Assembly (NCBI GenBank): GCA_029060405.1
Contig: JAIDUB010000104.1
Coordinates: forward strand, 1-38,858
Direction: 5' to 3'
DNA from: Duncaniella sp.
GTDB lineage: Bacteria > Bacteroidota > Bacteroidia > Bacteroidales > Muribaculaceae
DNA: 38,858 nt
The position numbers and the translations under genes were made by a program. The notes below the pieces were generated by a model that did not search any database, was not told where the DNA came from, and saw only the letters and a program-made list of their open reading frames with translations. Positions 5,777 to 15,129 of the stretch are shown here, in pieces. Numbering within the stretch: the stretch's first letter is position 1; each line of letters opens with the position of its first letter.

Positions 5777-7150
5777 TTATTGTATGGTGAGGGCCGGGGA
5801 GTCGGTGGCTACGATGGTTTCGCGGGCGTCAGGGGCGATGGTCTCGACGGTGACGTTGCGGAATGTGATGTTGCTTGTGTGGTTGAGCCAGAATCCTTTG
5901 GCGGGGAGTATGCCCCACATGGTCGACTCGGGATATTCCGCAATTTTTTCATCAGTGGGGGCGGGGGTGACGGGCTGACCGCCGCGGTGGCGAATGCTGA
6001 TGTTGCGCAGCTCGACGTCCTTGACGGGGTGCCCTGCCAGTCCGGTGATGGATGAACCAGTGGGGCCGGCCTCGTCGATGAGTATGTCGTGGAGGCATAT
6101 GCGCTCCATCGTGCCCACACCTTCCACGGGCACTTCGGGCGAGTAGGGGCGGGCGCGGTCGGCGAGGCGGATGAATATTGGTGATTCGGTGCCGCGGATT
6201 GTGATGTCGCCTATGTCGATATTGCTCATCGTGCCGCCATCGACTATCTCAAGCACTATGGCGCCGTGGCCTATGCCGCCTTCATATCCGAAAAATTGCG
6301 TTGACTGGTCGGCCGACGGCTTCACGGCTATTCCGCGGATGATGATGTTGCGGAAGCCGCCGTTGCTCTCGGTGCCGAGCTTTATGGCGTTGCAGTGGCT
6401 CGACACCACGCAGTTGCTTATCACAATGTCCTCACACATGCGTGGCGATGTGCTCTTGAGGGTTATGGCGTCGTCGTCGGAGTCGGCTATCATGTCAGAT
6501 ACCGTGACGTCGTGGCAGCCGTCGAGGTCGAGGGCATCGTTGTTGTAATTATTGCGGTTGATGACCGTGATGCCGGTTATCTTCACACGGTCGCATGCGA
6601 GATAGTGCTGCATCCAGCATCCGGAGTTTTTCAGCGTCACGCCCTCCACTTTCACACCCCGGCAGCGTATCATGCGCAGCAGGTGAGGGCGGGTGATGCC
6701 CTCGTCGTTCCACGACAGTTTCGGGAATGCCTTGCCGCGGCCGTCGATAGTACCCTCGCCCGTGATGGCAATGTTCTCGGCGTTGTCGGCATAGATGAGC
6801 TGAATCGTAGGGGTGTGGGTGCGGAGCGACACGTAATCGGTCAGCACGGGGACGTAATCGTTGATGTCGGTGCTTCCGTAGAGCGTGGCACCGTTTTCGA
6901 GATGCAGGGTGACGTTTCCGCGCAGAAATATGCTTCCTGTCTTGTAACCTCCCGCGGGCACGAGGACAGTGCCTCCACCCCCGGCGTGGCATGAATCGAT
7001 GGCCGACTGGATGGCGGCGGTGCTAAGTACTGTGGTATCGCTGACAGCTCCGTAGCGGGTGATGTCATAGACCGCGGCCGAGGCGGTAAACGATGAAGCG
7101 CCGACCATGGCCGACGCTCCTGAAAGTATTGAGAATAACAGTTTTTTCAT
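5777..7150 (-). CDS. GH28-family glycoside hydrolase (polygalacturonase-like), secreted
   Basis: 457 residues with a signal peptide (MKKLLFSILSGASAMVGASS, cleavage near residues 24-26). The mature start YDITRYGAVSDTT with IQSAIDSC...GGGTVLVPAGGYKTGSI is the typical GH28/pectate-lyase-fold entry. Candidate catalytic Asp positions are in NNDALDLD (203-210) and SDDDAITLKS (224-233). The usual Gly-His-Gly is SHC at 251-253, followed by NAIKLGTE (254-261) in place of the R-I-K site. Several right-handed beta-helix repeats (ISNCVV, ITIRG, ISIRH) follow. The likely role is hydrolysis of galacturonan or a related pectic chain in the periplasm or outside the cell. Exact substrate is not decided by sequence. 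Confidence 0.88.
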   Translation of the reverse strand: MKKLLFSILSGASAMVGASSFTASAAVYDITRYGAVSDTTVLSTAAIQSAIDSCHAGGGGTVLVPAGGYKTGSIFLRGNVTLHLENGATLYGSTDINDYVPVLTDYVSLRTHTPTIQLIYADNAENIAITGEGTIDGRGKAFPKLSWNDEGITRPHLLRMIRCRGVKVEGVTLKNSGCWMQHYLACDRVKITGITVINRNNYNNDALDLDGCHDVTVSDMIADSDDDAITLKSTSPRMCEDIVISNCVVSSHCNAIKLGTESNGGFRNIIIRGIAVKPSADQSTQFFGYEGGIGHGAIVLEIVDGGTMSNIDIGDITIRGTESPIFIRLADRARPYSPEVPVEGVGTMERICLHDILIDEAGPTGSSITGLAGHPVKDVELRNISIRHRGGQPVTPAPTDEKIAEYPESTMWGILPAKGFWLNHTSNITFRNVTVETIAPDARETIVATDSPALTIQ

Positions 7151-7175
7151 GGAAAGTTAATAAGTGGTGTGCCGC

Positions 7176-8837
7176 TCAGAATCTCACGCCCAGAGAGAGG
7201 ACGAAAGAGTTGTCGTTGAGCACGAGGCGGTCAGACGGCGCGGTGACGAAGGCATTAGGCTCGAGATTCTCCTGATAGTTCGTGAATGCCTGATACTTGC
7301 TGCGGCGGTAGCGGTGAACGTAGGCGATGTCGGCATAGAAATTCTTGTAGTGGTAGCCGAGGCCGCAGGTGATGAGCTGGGTCGAGCGGTCGAGCGTAAA
7401 TGCCGGCTGGGCGCAGGTATCGTCGGCACCGGAGGTGAATATCACCTCGTCGCCGTTCATGGCGGTCTCCTTCACGGGCGAAGATTCATAGGAATATCCG
7501 GCGCGTGCGCTCCATGACCCTGACAGGCGGTATTCCAAGCCCAGACGCAGGGTGTTGGATGCCTCATAGTAGTTTTTGATATCCTCGCTGATCATGCCGT
7601 ATTTATACCCGTTGCCGCTCTTTACGGTCATCGACGGGTAGGCGCGGTATTCGTAGTCGGCGCTCACTATGGCGCGGCCGCCTATCACACCGGTCACACC
7701 GGCCATTAGCCTCCACGGCGAGCGGAGTTTCCAGTCGAAAATGTCGAGATAGCCGTAGTCGGTGAAGTTGGTGTAGTCATTGACGGTTGCCGATGAAATC
7801 GACGCGCCTTCGGGATATGACGGGGATGTGTAGTCATAGCCCACGGCAGCCATGCCCTCGGTGGTGAGATTGTACCACGTGGGTGTGTGCACGGCCAGAC
7901 CGATACGAAGCTCATTGATGGGCTTCACGATGACGCCCACCTTGAGGTTGAAGCCGTTGCCATAGATATGTTTCCAGTTGTTGAGGCCGTAGGACGCCTC
8001 GCCCTTCGCCATGCCGTTGCCGTCGGCCGAGGGCACGTCGGCATTGCTGATGGCTTCGCCGTAGTAGGCGTTCTGGCGATACTGAAGGTCAGTGATGCCG
8101 AAGCCTATACCCCAGTAAACCACGTCCTTGATGTTGCCGCCGAAGTTGATCGAATACTCGTCCATGTATCCCTTTTCCTCGATGTCATATTCAGCCGTGC
8201 CGGTGGAAGTATCGTAGTTGTAAAGCCCGTAGTAATCGGCCTGCTCCGAATCGTTGGCGGGGGTGTTGATGCCGTAGGTATTGTACATCAGGATGCCGAG
8301 CCACGGGGCGGCTGACTGTGAGTAGGGATTGTAGTCAGTCGAGAAACCGTCGAGTTCCGACGGCGTCCAGCCTTCATAGGTCATGTAATCGGCCACATAA
8401 TTGGTGAGCGACGTGCCCAGATCGTTCCATCCGCCGCGGTAACGGCGGTCAAACGAAGCCATGCGCGTGTAGCTGAAACCCCAGTTGAAATAGGTCATCG
8501 CGCTCTTGGAGCCGAGCGAGAAAGCGCCTACGTATCCTATATTGTTGAAATTGAAATCGGTGCTCGACCAGCTGCCCGTAAGCGACTTGGTGGATGAAGC
8601 GGTGACGTCGATGGTGGCGGAGATATCGCTGCTGCGATACACGCCTATACCGGCGGGATTCTGATTGAGGGTGCTCATGTCGCCTCCCAGAGCGGTGAAT
8701 GCACCCGCCATCGACATGAAGTGGGCGGTGCCGCGCATATCGCTCTGCGACACGGCAAAGGCATCGAGCGCCGACTGAGCCGACATGCTTGCAGCGCAGG
8801 TAGCCGCTATGGCTAAAGCGAGAATAGTCTTGTTCAT
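7176..8837 (-). CDS. OmpP1/FadL-family outer membrane protein
   Basis: 553 residues with a signal peptide (MNKTILALAIAATCAASMSA). After it comes SALDAFAVSQSDMRGTAHFMSMAGAFTALGGD and LNQNPAGIGVYRSSD, a block typical of Bacteroidota FadL-like porins, whose N-terminal hatch plugs the barrel. The rest is made of alternating amphipathic strands rich in Tyr, Trp and Gly, and the protein ends in VLSLGVRF with the terminal Phe expected of an outer membrane beta-barrel. Family members carry hydrophobic molecules across the outer membrane; the ligand here is unknown. It lies 25 bases upstream of the GH28 gene on the same strand and may share its transcript. Confidence 0.87.
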   Translation of the reverse strand: MNKTILALAIAATCAASMSAQSALDAFAVSQSDMRGTAHFMSMAGAFTALGGDMSTLNQNPAGIGVYRSSDISATIDVTASSTKSLTGSWSSTDFNFNNIGYVGAFSLGSKSAMTYFNWGFSYTRMASFDRRYRGGWNDLGTSLTNYVADYMTYEGWTPSELDGFSTDYNPYSQSAAPWLGILMYNTYGINTPANDSEQADYYGLYNYDTSTGTAEYDIEEKGYMDEYSINFGGNIKDVVYWGIGFGITDLQYRQNAYYGEAISNADVPSADGNGMAKGEASYGLNNWKHIYGNGFNLKVGVIVKPINELRIGLAVHTPTWYNLTTEGMAAVGYDYTSPSYPEGASISSATVNDYTNFTDYGYLDIFDWKLRSPWRLMAGVTGVIGGRAIVSADYEYRAYPSMTVKSGNGYKYGMISEDIKNYYEASNTLRLGLEYRLSGSWSARAGYSYESSPVKETAMNGDEVIFTSGADDTCAQPAFTLDRSTQLITCGLGYHYKNFYADIAYVHRYRRSKYQAFTNYQENLEPNAFVTAPSDRLVLNDNSFVLSLGVRF

Positions 8838-8888
8838 AAAGAGTATGATGGATTGTGAGTGGGATTACTTAAGATATTGAATAACATG

Positions 8889-9968
8889 TCAGTGACGTCC
8901 GCGACCGCCTCCGGCACTGCCGCCGCGCGATCCGCCCATGCTTCCGCCGCGCGATCCGCTGCCGAAGCTACCCGATGAGCGACCGCCGCCCGAGCCGGTC
9001 GATGGCCGGTAAGAGCTGCCCGTAGAAGGACGGGTGGTGGTACCCGTAGAGGGTCGTGAAGTGACGCCGGTGGAAGTGCCTGCGCCGGGACGTCCGCCCG
9101 ATGACGGATGAGTCGAGGGCGACGCTACCGTGCTGCCGGTGACACCGGGTCGAACTCCGCCCGCAGCTCCCGGACGCAGACCGCCCGCTACCGCGGTAGT
9201 GCCTGTCGAGATGCCGGGGCGATGTCCCGAGCCGGCAGGATATGTAGCCGCGCCACCGTGGGAGGGACGCGAAGCAGGCGAACCGGGATGACGGGGATTG
9301 AAATTATTGACCGGACGGGTATAGCCGGCGCCCCAGTTGTGGTTGTAGCCCCAGTAACCGGAACCCCAGCCCCACGAAGGGCCCCAGCCCCACGAAGGGC
9401 CCCATCCGGGTCCCCAGTTCCATGCATAGCCCCATCCGGGTCCCCAGTAGGGTGAATAGAAATACGGATCATACCAGCTGCCCCAGTACCACGCCGAATT
9501 CCATCGCCATGGAGAGTACCACGATGCGGCATAGCTCCATCCGGGATAGAAATAGTCATATCCCCAGTAATTTGAGGGAGTGTTGACATATACGTTGACC
9601 GTTGACGGCTCGGTAAAATAAATCTCGGCCAGCTCGCCGTCGCCCACGAGGCTTACAATCTCGGGGTTGTAGAATTTCTCGATGCGGCGCGTGTAGGTGA
9701 AATCGGTGGCCGTGGTGTCGGCTGCAAGAGCAGTGGTATCCACGGCAAATACACCGCGCCGGTTGTATTCGTCAACGCTTATGGAGCGCGATCCGGTCAC
9801 CGTATAGGTATCGGCTGCGGCGAAGGTCGCGGGAGCGACCGCTTCAGGCGCAGGGGTCTTTTTGGCCTTGGAAGCATCGTAGGTTATGTCGTCGAAAAAC
9901 GACTGTCCCCATGCCCCGGCAGCCGTGAGCACCGCTGCCGCCAGTATGTATAATCGTTTTGCTTTCAT
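8889..9968 (-). CDS. secreted low-complexity protein, Trp/Tyr/Gly-rich then Ser/Gly/Arg-rich
   Basis: 359 residues with signal peptide MKAKRLYILAAAVLTAAGAW. Residues about 20-130 form an ordinary domain (FFDDITYD..., RRIEKFYNPEIVSL, STVNVYVNTPSNYW). From about 131 to 215 the chain is dominated by W, Y, G, P and S, with the heptad-like WGPGWG/WGPSWG repeated. From 215 to the end it is Gly/Ser/Thr/Arg/Pro-rich (RPSTG repeats, RGGS repeats, final GRGRH). No enzyme motif is present. The composition suggests an envelope-associated, extended or sticky protein. Similar proteins are common in Bacteroidales but I know no assigned function. It is upstream of the porin on the same strand. Confidence 0.75.
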   Translation of the reverse strand: MKAKRLYILAAAVLTAAGAWGQSFFDDITYDASKAKKTPAPEAVAPATFAAADTYTVTGSRSISVDEYNRRGVFAVDTTALAADTTATDFTYTRRIEKFYNPEIVSLVGDGELAEIYFTEPSTVNVYVNTPSNYWGYDYFYPGWSYAASWYSPWRWNSAWYWGSWYDPYFYSPYWGPGWGYAWNWGPGWGPSWGWGPSWGWGSGYWGYNHNWGAGYTRPVNNFNPRHPGSPASRPSHGGAATYPAGSGHRPGISTGTTAVAGGLRPGAAGGVRPGVTGSTVASPSTHPSSGGRPGAGTSTGVTSRPSTGTTTRPSTGSSYRPSTGSGGGRSSGSFGSGSRGGSMGGSRGGSAGGGRGRH

Positions 9969-10035
9969 AGTTCAGTTCTCCTGTAAAAATGATTGAAACT
10001 TATTTATTAGACAGCCGGAAGGCTACAAAGTTTAA

Positions 10036-10043
10036 CAAAGATA
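10036..10043 (-). promoter_or_regulatory. possible -7 box for the minus-strand gene at 8889-9968
   Basis: The minus strand reads TATCTTTG, an exact TAnnTTTG match, 68 bases upstream of the start at 9968. No good -33 TTTG is seen at 19-21 bases, so confidence is modest. Confidence 0.4.
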
Positions 10044-10174
10044 ATGATATTTCCCATAATTATTAGCTGATTAAAGTGATTTTAACTATTTTTCCGGCGG
10101 TAAAGGGTGGTGGCGCCGTGAACCGCGGAGCAAACGATGACGTTGATATGTTATCAACATTTATATTCCTGACG

Positions 10175-13100
10175 ATGACACAGAAAAAACTTCAGACCAT
10201 GGATGGCTGCACGGCGGCTGCCTATGTGGCCTACGCTATGAGCGAAGTTGCCACGATTTATCCTATCACACCTATAGCCTCGATGGGCGAGGTAGCCGAC
10301 AAGTGGGCCATGCAAGGCCGGAGAAATATATTTGGAGGCAAACTCGACATACGCGAGATGGAAAGCGAGCTCGGTGCAGCCGGCGCCACCCACGGCGCTC
10401 TCGCCGCGGGCTCCCTCGCCACGACTTTCACATCATCGCAGGGACTGATGCTGATGATTCCCAATATGTACAAGATCTCGGGCGAGTTGCTCCCGGGTGT
10501 GTTTCACGTGGGCACGCGCTCGCTTGCCACTCACGCGCTGAGTATATTCGGCGACCATCAGGATGTGATGGCGTGCCGCGCCACCGGCTTCGGCTTTATA
10601 GCTTCGGCATCGGTGCAGGAGACTATGGATCTCGCTCTTGTAGCGCATCTTGCCGCGATAGAGGGTAGCCTGCCGGTAGTGCATTTCTTCGACGGCTGGC
10701 GCACCTCCAATGAACTTGCCACCATCGAGACAATACCCTATGAGACGATGGCCGCCATGACCGACATGGATAAGGTCAACTATTTCAGACGCCGTGGCAT
10801 GAATCCCGAGCATCCCGACCTTCGCGGCTCGGCTCAGAATTCCGACGTCTATTTCCAGAACCGCGAGGCGGCCAACAAATACTACGACGCATTCCCGGCC
10901 ATAGTGCAGAAGGCTATGGATAAGGTAGCGGCTGCCACGGGACGCCAGTATCACACGGTAGATTACTACGGCGCTCCCGATGCTACCGACGTGGTGGTAT
11001 CGATGGGCTCGTCGACCGAAGTGGTGGAGGATGCCGTGAACTACCTCAACGCTGCCGGCAGAAAAACGGGCGTAATGAAAATACGCCTTTACCGTCCCTT
11101 CCCGGCCGATGCTTTTCTCGCGGCGCTGCCTGCGACGGTGAAACGCATCGCCGTGCTCGACCGCACCAAGGAACCCGGATCGGCAGGTGAACCGCTATAT
11201 CTTGATGTGGCGGCAACAGTGCTTGCATCGGGTCGTGCAATCCGTGTGATAGGAGGCCGTTACGGTCTGGGCAGCAAGGCGTTTGATCCGGAGATGGCTA
11301 AAGCGGTATTTGACCATCTCGCCACCGAGGGCTCACATCATAATTTCACCGTGGGTATCGACGATGATGTGACACATCTATCGCTCGCGCCTGAAACATC
11401 GCGCATAGCCACCCTTCCCGCCGACGTGACTCAGGCAATCTTCTACGGAATGGGTAGCGACGGAACCGTGGGCGCCACCAAGCAGCTCGCGTCGGTAATC
11501 ACCGACGTGGCTTCGCTCTACACACAGAGCTACTTCACGTATTCGGCCAAGAAATCGGGAGGCTATACGGTATCGCAGTTCCGCGTGGCCCCTCACCCCA
11601 TCCGCGCGGCATATTCCATAAAGGACGCCGACTATGTGGGGTGCAACAAGGATGTATATGTAAAGCGGTTTGAACTTCTCGCCAACTTGCGCGAAGGCGG
11701 CACGTTTGTGCTCAATTCTTCGTGGAGCGCCGAAGAGATGACACAGAAGCTGCCCGCTGCCCTGCGCCGCGTGATAGCCCGGAAAAATGTGAAATTCTAT
11801 AATGTCGACGCCAAAGCTGTGGCTGAGAAAAACGGCTTGGGTGTGCGCATCAACACCATAATGGCAACCGTGTATCTGCACCTGATGAATTCGGCTGAGA
11901 TGCCGTTTGACAAGACAGTGGCCGCTTTCAAGGACTTGGTATCATCGACCTACATGCACGAAGGTGGCGACGTGGTGAAATGCAATCTCGCGGCTATCGA
12001 TGCGGCGGTAGATGCCATCACGCCTGTGGATTATCCCGCATCGTGGGCCACGGCCACCGATGAACCGGTCACCGATGCCGCGCCCGTTCCCGAATTCATA
12101 AGCAAGGTCGCCCGTCCGTGCAACAGGCTTGAGGGTAACAGTCTGCCCGTATCGGTCTTTACTCCCGACGGCACCATGCCCATGGGCACGACTGCTTATG
12201 AAAAACGCCGTATAGCCAACAATATTCCGGCTTGGACATCGACCAAGTGCGTGCAGTGTACGCAATGCTCGCTCGTGTGCTCCCACGCCGCCATCCGCCC
12301 CTATCTGCTCACCGAGCAGGAAAAGGCGGCCGCGCCTGAAGGATTTGAAACAGCTGCCGCCCATGCCCCGGCTCTCAAGGGATTGTATTACCGCATTCAG
12401 GTTTATCCCGAGGATTGCACCGGTTGCGGATCATGCGCCACTATTTGTCCGGGAAAGGCTCTGGAGATGGTTCCCATCGATACCATATGCGACACTCAGG
12501 TTAAGATGCTCGACTATGTGGAGCAGCATGTCACGCTTAAAGAGAATCTTATGCCACGCGAGAGCGTGATCGGCTCGCAGCTGACTCAGCCGCTCATGCA
12601 GTTCTCGGGCGCATGTGCCGGATGTGGAGAAACACCTTACGTAAAGCTCCTGACCCAGCTTTTCGGCGAGCGCATGCTCATAGCCAATGCCACCGGCTGC
12701 AGTTCGATATGGGGCGCCAATTTCCCCAGCAATGCCTATTGCGTAAACTCCCGCGGTCACGGACCGGCATGGGGCAACTCGCTCTTTGAGGATAATGCCG
12801 AATATGGTTTCGGTATGGCATGCGCCATCGAGTCGCGACGAGCCGAACTCGCTGATACCGTAAGTGCCATCGCTGCCGACACCACGTTGGGCGACGACAT
12901 ACGTAAGGCAGCTCAGCAGTGGCTCGACGGCATGAACGATGCTTCGCTATCGGCATCGGCCGGAGCTGAACTGCTGGCTCTCGTCAAGGCTCAGCCCTCG
13001 ACTGACGCTTTCAAGCGGGTGATTGAAGGGGCTGATATACTTGCCAAGAAATCAGTGTGGGCGATAGGCGGCGACGGTTGGGCTTATGATATAGGTTTTG

Positions 13101-13702
13101 CCGGTCTCGATCATGTACTCGCTCAGGATAAGGATATCAACATACTGGTGATGGATACCGAGTGTTATTCCAACACAGGCGGCCAGATGTCGAAAGCCAC
13201 TCCTATTAGTGCGGTGATGAAATATGCCGCCGATGGCAAGCGCACCTACAAGAAAGACCTCGGCCGCATGATGATGACCTACGGTAATATCTACGTGGCG
13301 TCGATAGCACTCGGAGCCAACTATGCGCAGGCCATAAAGGCACTTGCTGAAGCCGAGGCATATCCCGGACCGTCGATAGTGATAGCCTACTGCCCCTGTA
13401 TCAACCACGGTATTCGTTCGGGCATGAGTCACTCTATCGTAGAGGAAAAACTGGCCGTGCTGACCGGCTACTGGCAACTATATCGCTATAATCCGGCGCT
13501 GGTTGCGCAGGGCAAGAATCCGCTTACGGTTGACGCACCCGCTCCCGACGGTAACCTGCTGTCGTTTATCAACGGTGAGGACCGCTACGCCGACCTCAAG
13601 ATGGTCGATCCCAAGGAAGCGGCCATATTGCAACCCGATCTACGCACCCGCACGAGCTTGATCTACAACACCCTCCTCGCCCGGTCACAGGCAAAATTGT
13701 AA
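10175..13702 (+). CDS. nifJ: pyruvate:ferredoxin (flavodoxin) oxidoreductase
   Basis: The reaction is pyruvate + CoA + oxidised ferredoxin to acetyl-CoA + CO2 + reduced ferredoxin, in the cytoplasm. 1175 residues from the ATG at 10175, which gives MTQKKLQTMDGCTAAAYVAY, the usual short N-terminus; the frame is open upstream but the extra 33 residues look non-coding. Domain order is that of single-chain PFORs: N-terminal pyruvate/TPP domain (YPITPIASMGEVADKW), a CoA-binding region, the gamma domain, two 4Fe-4S motifs (CVQCTQCSLVC and CTGCGSCATIC), then the TPP domain with CAGCGET, GDGWAYDIG and ECYSNTGGQ. It stands alone, with its stop codon lying inside the left direct repeat of the ATPase cassette. 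Confidence 0.95.
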   Translation: MTQKKLQTMDGCTAAAYVAYAMSEVATIYPITPIASMGEVADKWAMQGRRNIFGGKLDIREMESELGAAGATHGALAAGSLATTFTSSQGLMLMIPNMYKISGELLPGVFHVGTRSLATHALSIFGDHQDVMACRATGFGFIASASVQETMDLALVAHLAAIEGSLPVVHFFDGWRTSNELATIETIPYETMAAMTDMDKVNYFRRRGMNPEHPDLRGSAQNSDVYFQNREAANKYYDAFPAIVQKAMDKVAAATGRQYHTVDYYGAPDATDVVVSMGSSTEVVEDAVNYLNAAGRKTGVMKIRLYRPFPADAFLAALPATVKRIAVLDRTKEPGSAGEPLYLDVAATVLASGRAIRVIGGRYGLGSKAFDPEMAKAVFDHLATEGSHHNFTVGIDDDVTHLSLAPETSRIATLPADVTQAIFYGMGSDGTVGATKQLASVITDVASLYTQSYFTYSAKKSGGYTVSQFRVAPHPIRAAYSIKDADYVGCNKDVYVKRFELLANLREGGTFVLNSSWSAEEMTQKLPAALRRVIARKNVKFYNVDAKAVAEKNGLGVRINTIMATVYLHLMNSAEMPFDKTVAAFKDLVSSTYMHEGGDVVKCNLAAIDAAVDAITPVDYPASWATATDEPVTDAAPVPEFISKVARPCNRLEGNSLPVSVFTPDGTMPMGTTAYEKRRIANNIPAWTSTKCVQCTQCSLVCSHAAIRPYLLTEQEKAAAPEGFETAAAHAPALKGLYYRIQVYPEDCTGCGSCATICPGKALEMVPIDTICDTQVKMLDYVEQHVTLKENLMPRESVIGSQLTQPLMQFSGACAGCGETPYVKLLTQLFGERMLIANATGCSSIWGANFPSNAYCVNSRGHGPAWGNSLFEDNAEYGFGMACAIESRRAELADTVSAIAADTTLGDDIRKAAQQWLDGMNDASLSASAGAELLALVKAQPSTDAFKRVIEGADILAKKSVWAIGGDGWAYDIGFAGLDHVLAQDKDINILVMDTECYSNTGGQMSKATPISAVMKYAADGKRTYKKDLGRMMMTYGNIYVASIALGANYAQAIKALAEAEAYPGPSIVIAYCPCINHGIRSGMSHSIVEEKLAVLTGYWQLYRYNPALVAQGKNPLTVDAPAPDGNLLSFINGEDRYADLKMVDPKEAAILQPDLRTRTSLIYNTLLARSQAKL

Positions 13703-13776
13703 CCGCGAGGTGACAAAATGCAAAATTGTTCCGACGAAGTTACAATTATATATTTTGTAACTTTGTCGGAACAATT
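13693..13776. repeat. 84-base direct repeat, left copy, containing a 22-bp palindrome
   Basis: Matches 14998-15081 base for base except the 9-base palindrome spacer and three substitutions. It starts in the last codons of the PFOR gene (AAAATTG-TAA) and includes ACCGCGAGGTGACAAAATG. The arms 13724-13745 and 13755-13776 (AATTGTTCCGACGAAGTTAC...) pair over 22 bp with one G-T wobble. It may terminate the PFOR transcript. Confidence 0.85.
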
Positions 13777-13779
13777 TAT

Positions 13780-13787
13780 TATATTTG
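13780..13787 (+). promoter_or_regulatory. -7 box of the AAA ATPase gene
   Basis: TATATTTG fits TAnnTTTG. It begins four bases after the palindrome arm, and candidate -33 TTTG sequences lie inside that arm, so a protein bound to the palindrome could control this promoter. The start codon at 13803 is 15 bases downstream, implying a very short leader. Confidence 0.55.
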
Positions 13788-13802
13788 CAAAAAAATATCA
13801 AT

Positions 13803-14996
13803 ATGGAAATTCTGACACGTCGTTATAAAAAGCTACTCCAAGATACTGATGCCCGCTTTCACCGCGGGTTGTATTACGAGATTGATTGGTCACAGCCACT
13901 TATCGGTATAAAGGGTCAGCGTGGTGTAGGTAAGACAACCATGATGCTTCAGCGAATAAAAGAAACCGATCCTTCAGGAGAGAATTCTTTTTATGCATCG
14001 CTTGATAATCTTTGGTTTGCCGATCACTCTCTGGTTGACCTTGCCGAGGAAATGATAGGAAGAAACGTAAATCATCTGTATCTTGATGAAGTCCACCGAA
14101 TGCCTCAATGGGAGCGACAGATTAAAAATCTATATGACTCCTATCCCGAATTGCATATAGTATTTACCGGATCGTCATTGCTCATAATGGATCACTCGAT
14201 AGGCGATCTGTCGAGGAGAGTTGCCATGTATACGTTGCCGGGACTGTCGTTCAGAGAATTTCTTAAATACGAAGGTTATGAAGCCGGTGAAAAGCTTTCG
14301 CTGTCTGACATATTGTATTCCCATGAGAAACTCGCTGCTTCTGTATCTTCCTATATAGATATTCTGCCGTTGTTTCATAAATATCTTGAGACGGGATATT
14401 ATCCTTTCTACAATGGTAAAAAGAAAAATGATTATTATTCACGACTCGAACAGACAGTAACTACCGTGATCGAATCGGATATTCCTACCGTTGAGAACCG
14501 GATAGACTATGAGACATTAATTAAGGCAAAGCGGCTCGTGACAATTATTGCGGGATCGTTGCCATATATACCTAACATTACAACCTTGGCCGGAGTGATG
14601 GGGTCAAGCAGAAGTCAGATATTGAAACTGCTTGATTTGCTTGATCGGGCAGGAATCATAAGGCAGATATTTGCAGCGGTAGGAGGACCTAAAAGTCTTG
14701 CGAAACCGCAAAAGATACTTATGAATAATTCCTCTCTAATGTATGCGCTTGATTCGCCTCAAAAAGGCGCGGCGAGGGAAAGTGCATTCGCTTCATTTCT
14801 GAGTGCAAATCATAAAATAGGCTTTGCAAAAGATGGAGACTTTATTGTCGACGGGCGTTATCTGTTTGAAGTAGGTGGTAAGGGAAAAGGATTTGCCCAG
14901 ATCCGTAATATTCCCGATAGTTTTATAGCAGCCGATGATATAGAATTTGGCTTCGGTAACAAAATCCCATTATGGCTGTTCGGCTTTTTATATTAG
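13803..14996 (+). CDS. AAA-type ATPase with C-terminal DUF4143-like part
   Basis: 397 residues from the ATG at 13803; a TTG 18 bases earlier overlaps the promoter and is less likely. Walker A is GQRGVGKTT (about residues 38-46), Walker B is HLYLDEVHRMPQWE, and a sensor-like HIVFTGSSLLIM follows, then RRVAMYTLPGLSFREFL. This is the order of the AAA_14 family. The C-terminal half has a winged-helix section (LAGVMGSSRSQILKLLDLLDRAG) and a nuclease-like end (FEVGGKGKG). Members are widespread in Bacteroidota, often in variable regions; the biological role is unsettled. It is AT-richer than its neighbours and lies between 84-base direct repeats. Confidence 0.88.
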   Translation: MEILTRRYKKLLQDTDARFHRGLYYEIDWSQPLIGIKGQRGVGKTTMMLQRIKETDPSGENSFYASLDNLWFADHSLVDLAEEMIGRNVNHLYLDEVHRMPQWERQIKNLYDSYPELHIVFTGSSLLIMDHSIGDLSRRVAMYTLPGLSFREFLKYEGYEAGEKLSLSDILYSHEKLAASVSSYIDILPLFHKYLETGYYPFYNGKKKNDYYSRLEQTVTTVIESDIPTVENRIDYETLIKAKRLVTIIAGSLPYIPNITTLAGVMGSSRSQILKLLDLLDRAGIIRQIFAAVGGPKSLAKPQKILMNNSSLMYALDSPQKGAARESAFASFLSANHKIGFAKDGDFIVDGRYLFEVGGKGKGFAQIRNIPDSFIAADDIEFGFGNKIPLWLFGFLY

Positions 14997-14997
14997 A

Positions 14998-15081
14998 AAA
15001 ATTGCAACCGCGAGGTGACAAAATGTAAAATTGTTCCGACGAAGTTACAAAATTCGTAATTGTAACTTCGTCGGAACAATT
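14998..15081. repeat. 84-base direct repeat, right copy, containing a 22-bp palindrome
   Basis: Arms 15029-15050 and 15060-15081 pair perfectly over 22 bp. It begins two bases after the ATPase stop. T-rich tracts follow the stem on both strands, so it can act as a shared terminator between the convergent ATPase and TonB-like genes. Confidence 0.85.
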
Positions 15082-15129
15082 TTTGTAATTTAGCGAGATT
15101 AGGAGAATAAATCGTTGCCGGAGGCACAA

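Noticed and set aside
4870..5790. Several open frames of 68-106 codons on both strands.
   Set aside because: They overlap each other, follow the palindromic repeats, and give Arg/Pro/His-rich products without domains.
8889..9968. Plus-strand frame at 9108-9455 rich in Arg.
   Set aside because: It is the complement of the Gly/Ser/Arg tail of the secreted protein, which has a clear signal peptide in the other direction.
10433..13477. Long frames antisense to the pyruvate:ferredoxin oxidoreductase gene.
   Set aside because: Shadow frames of a conserved coding region.
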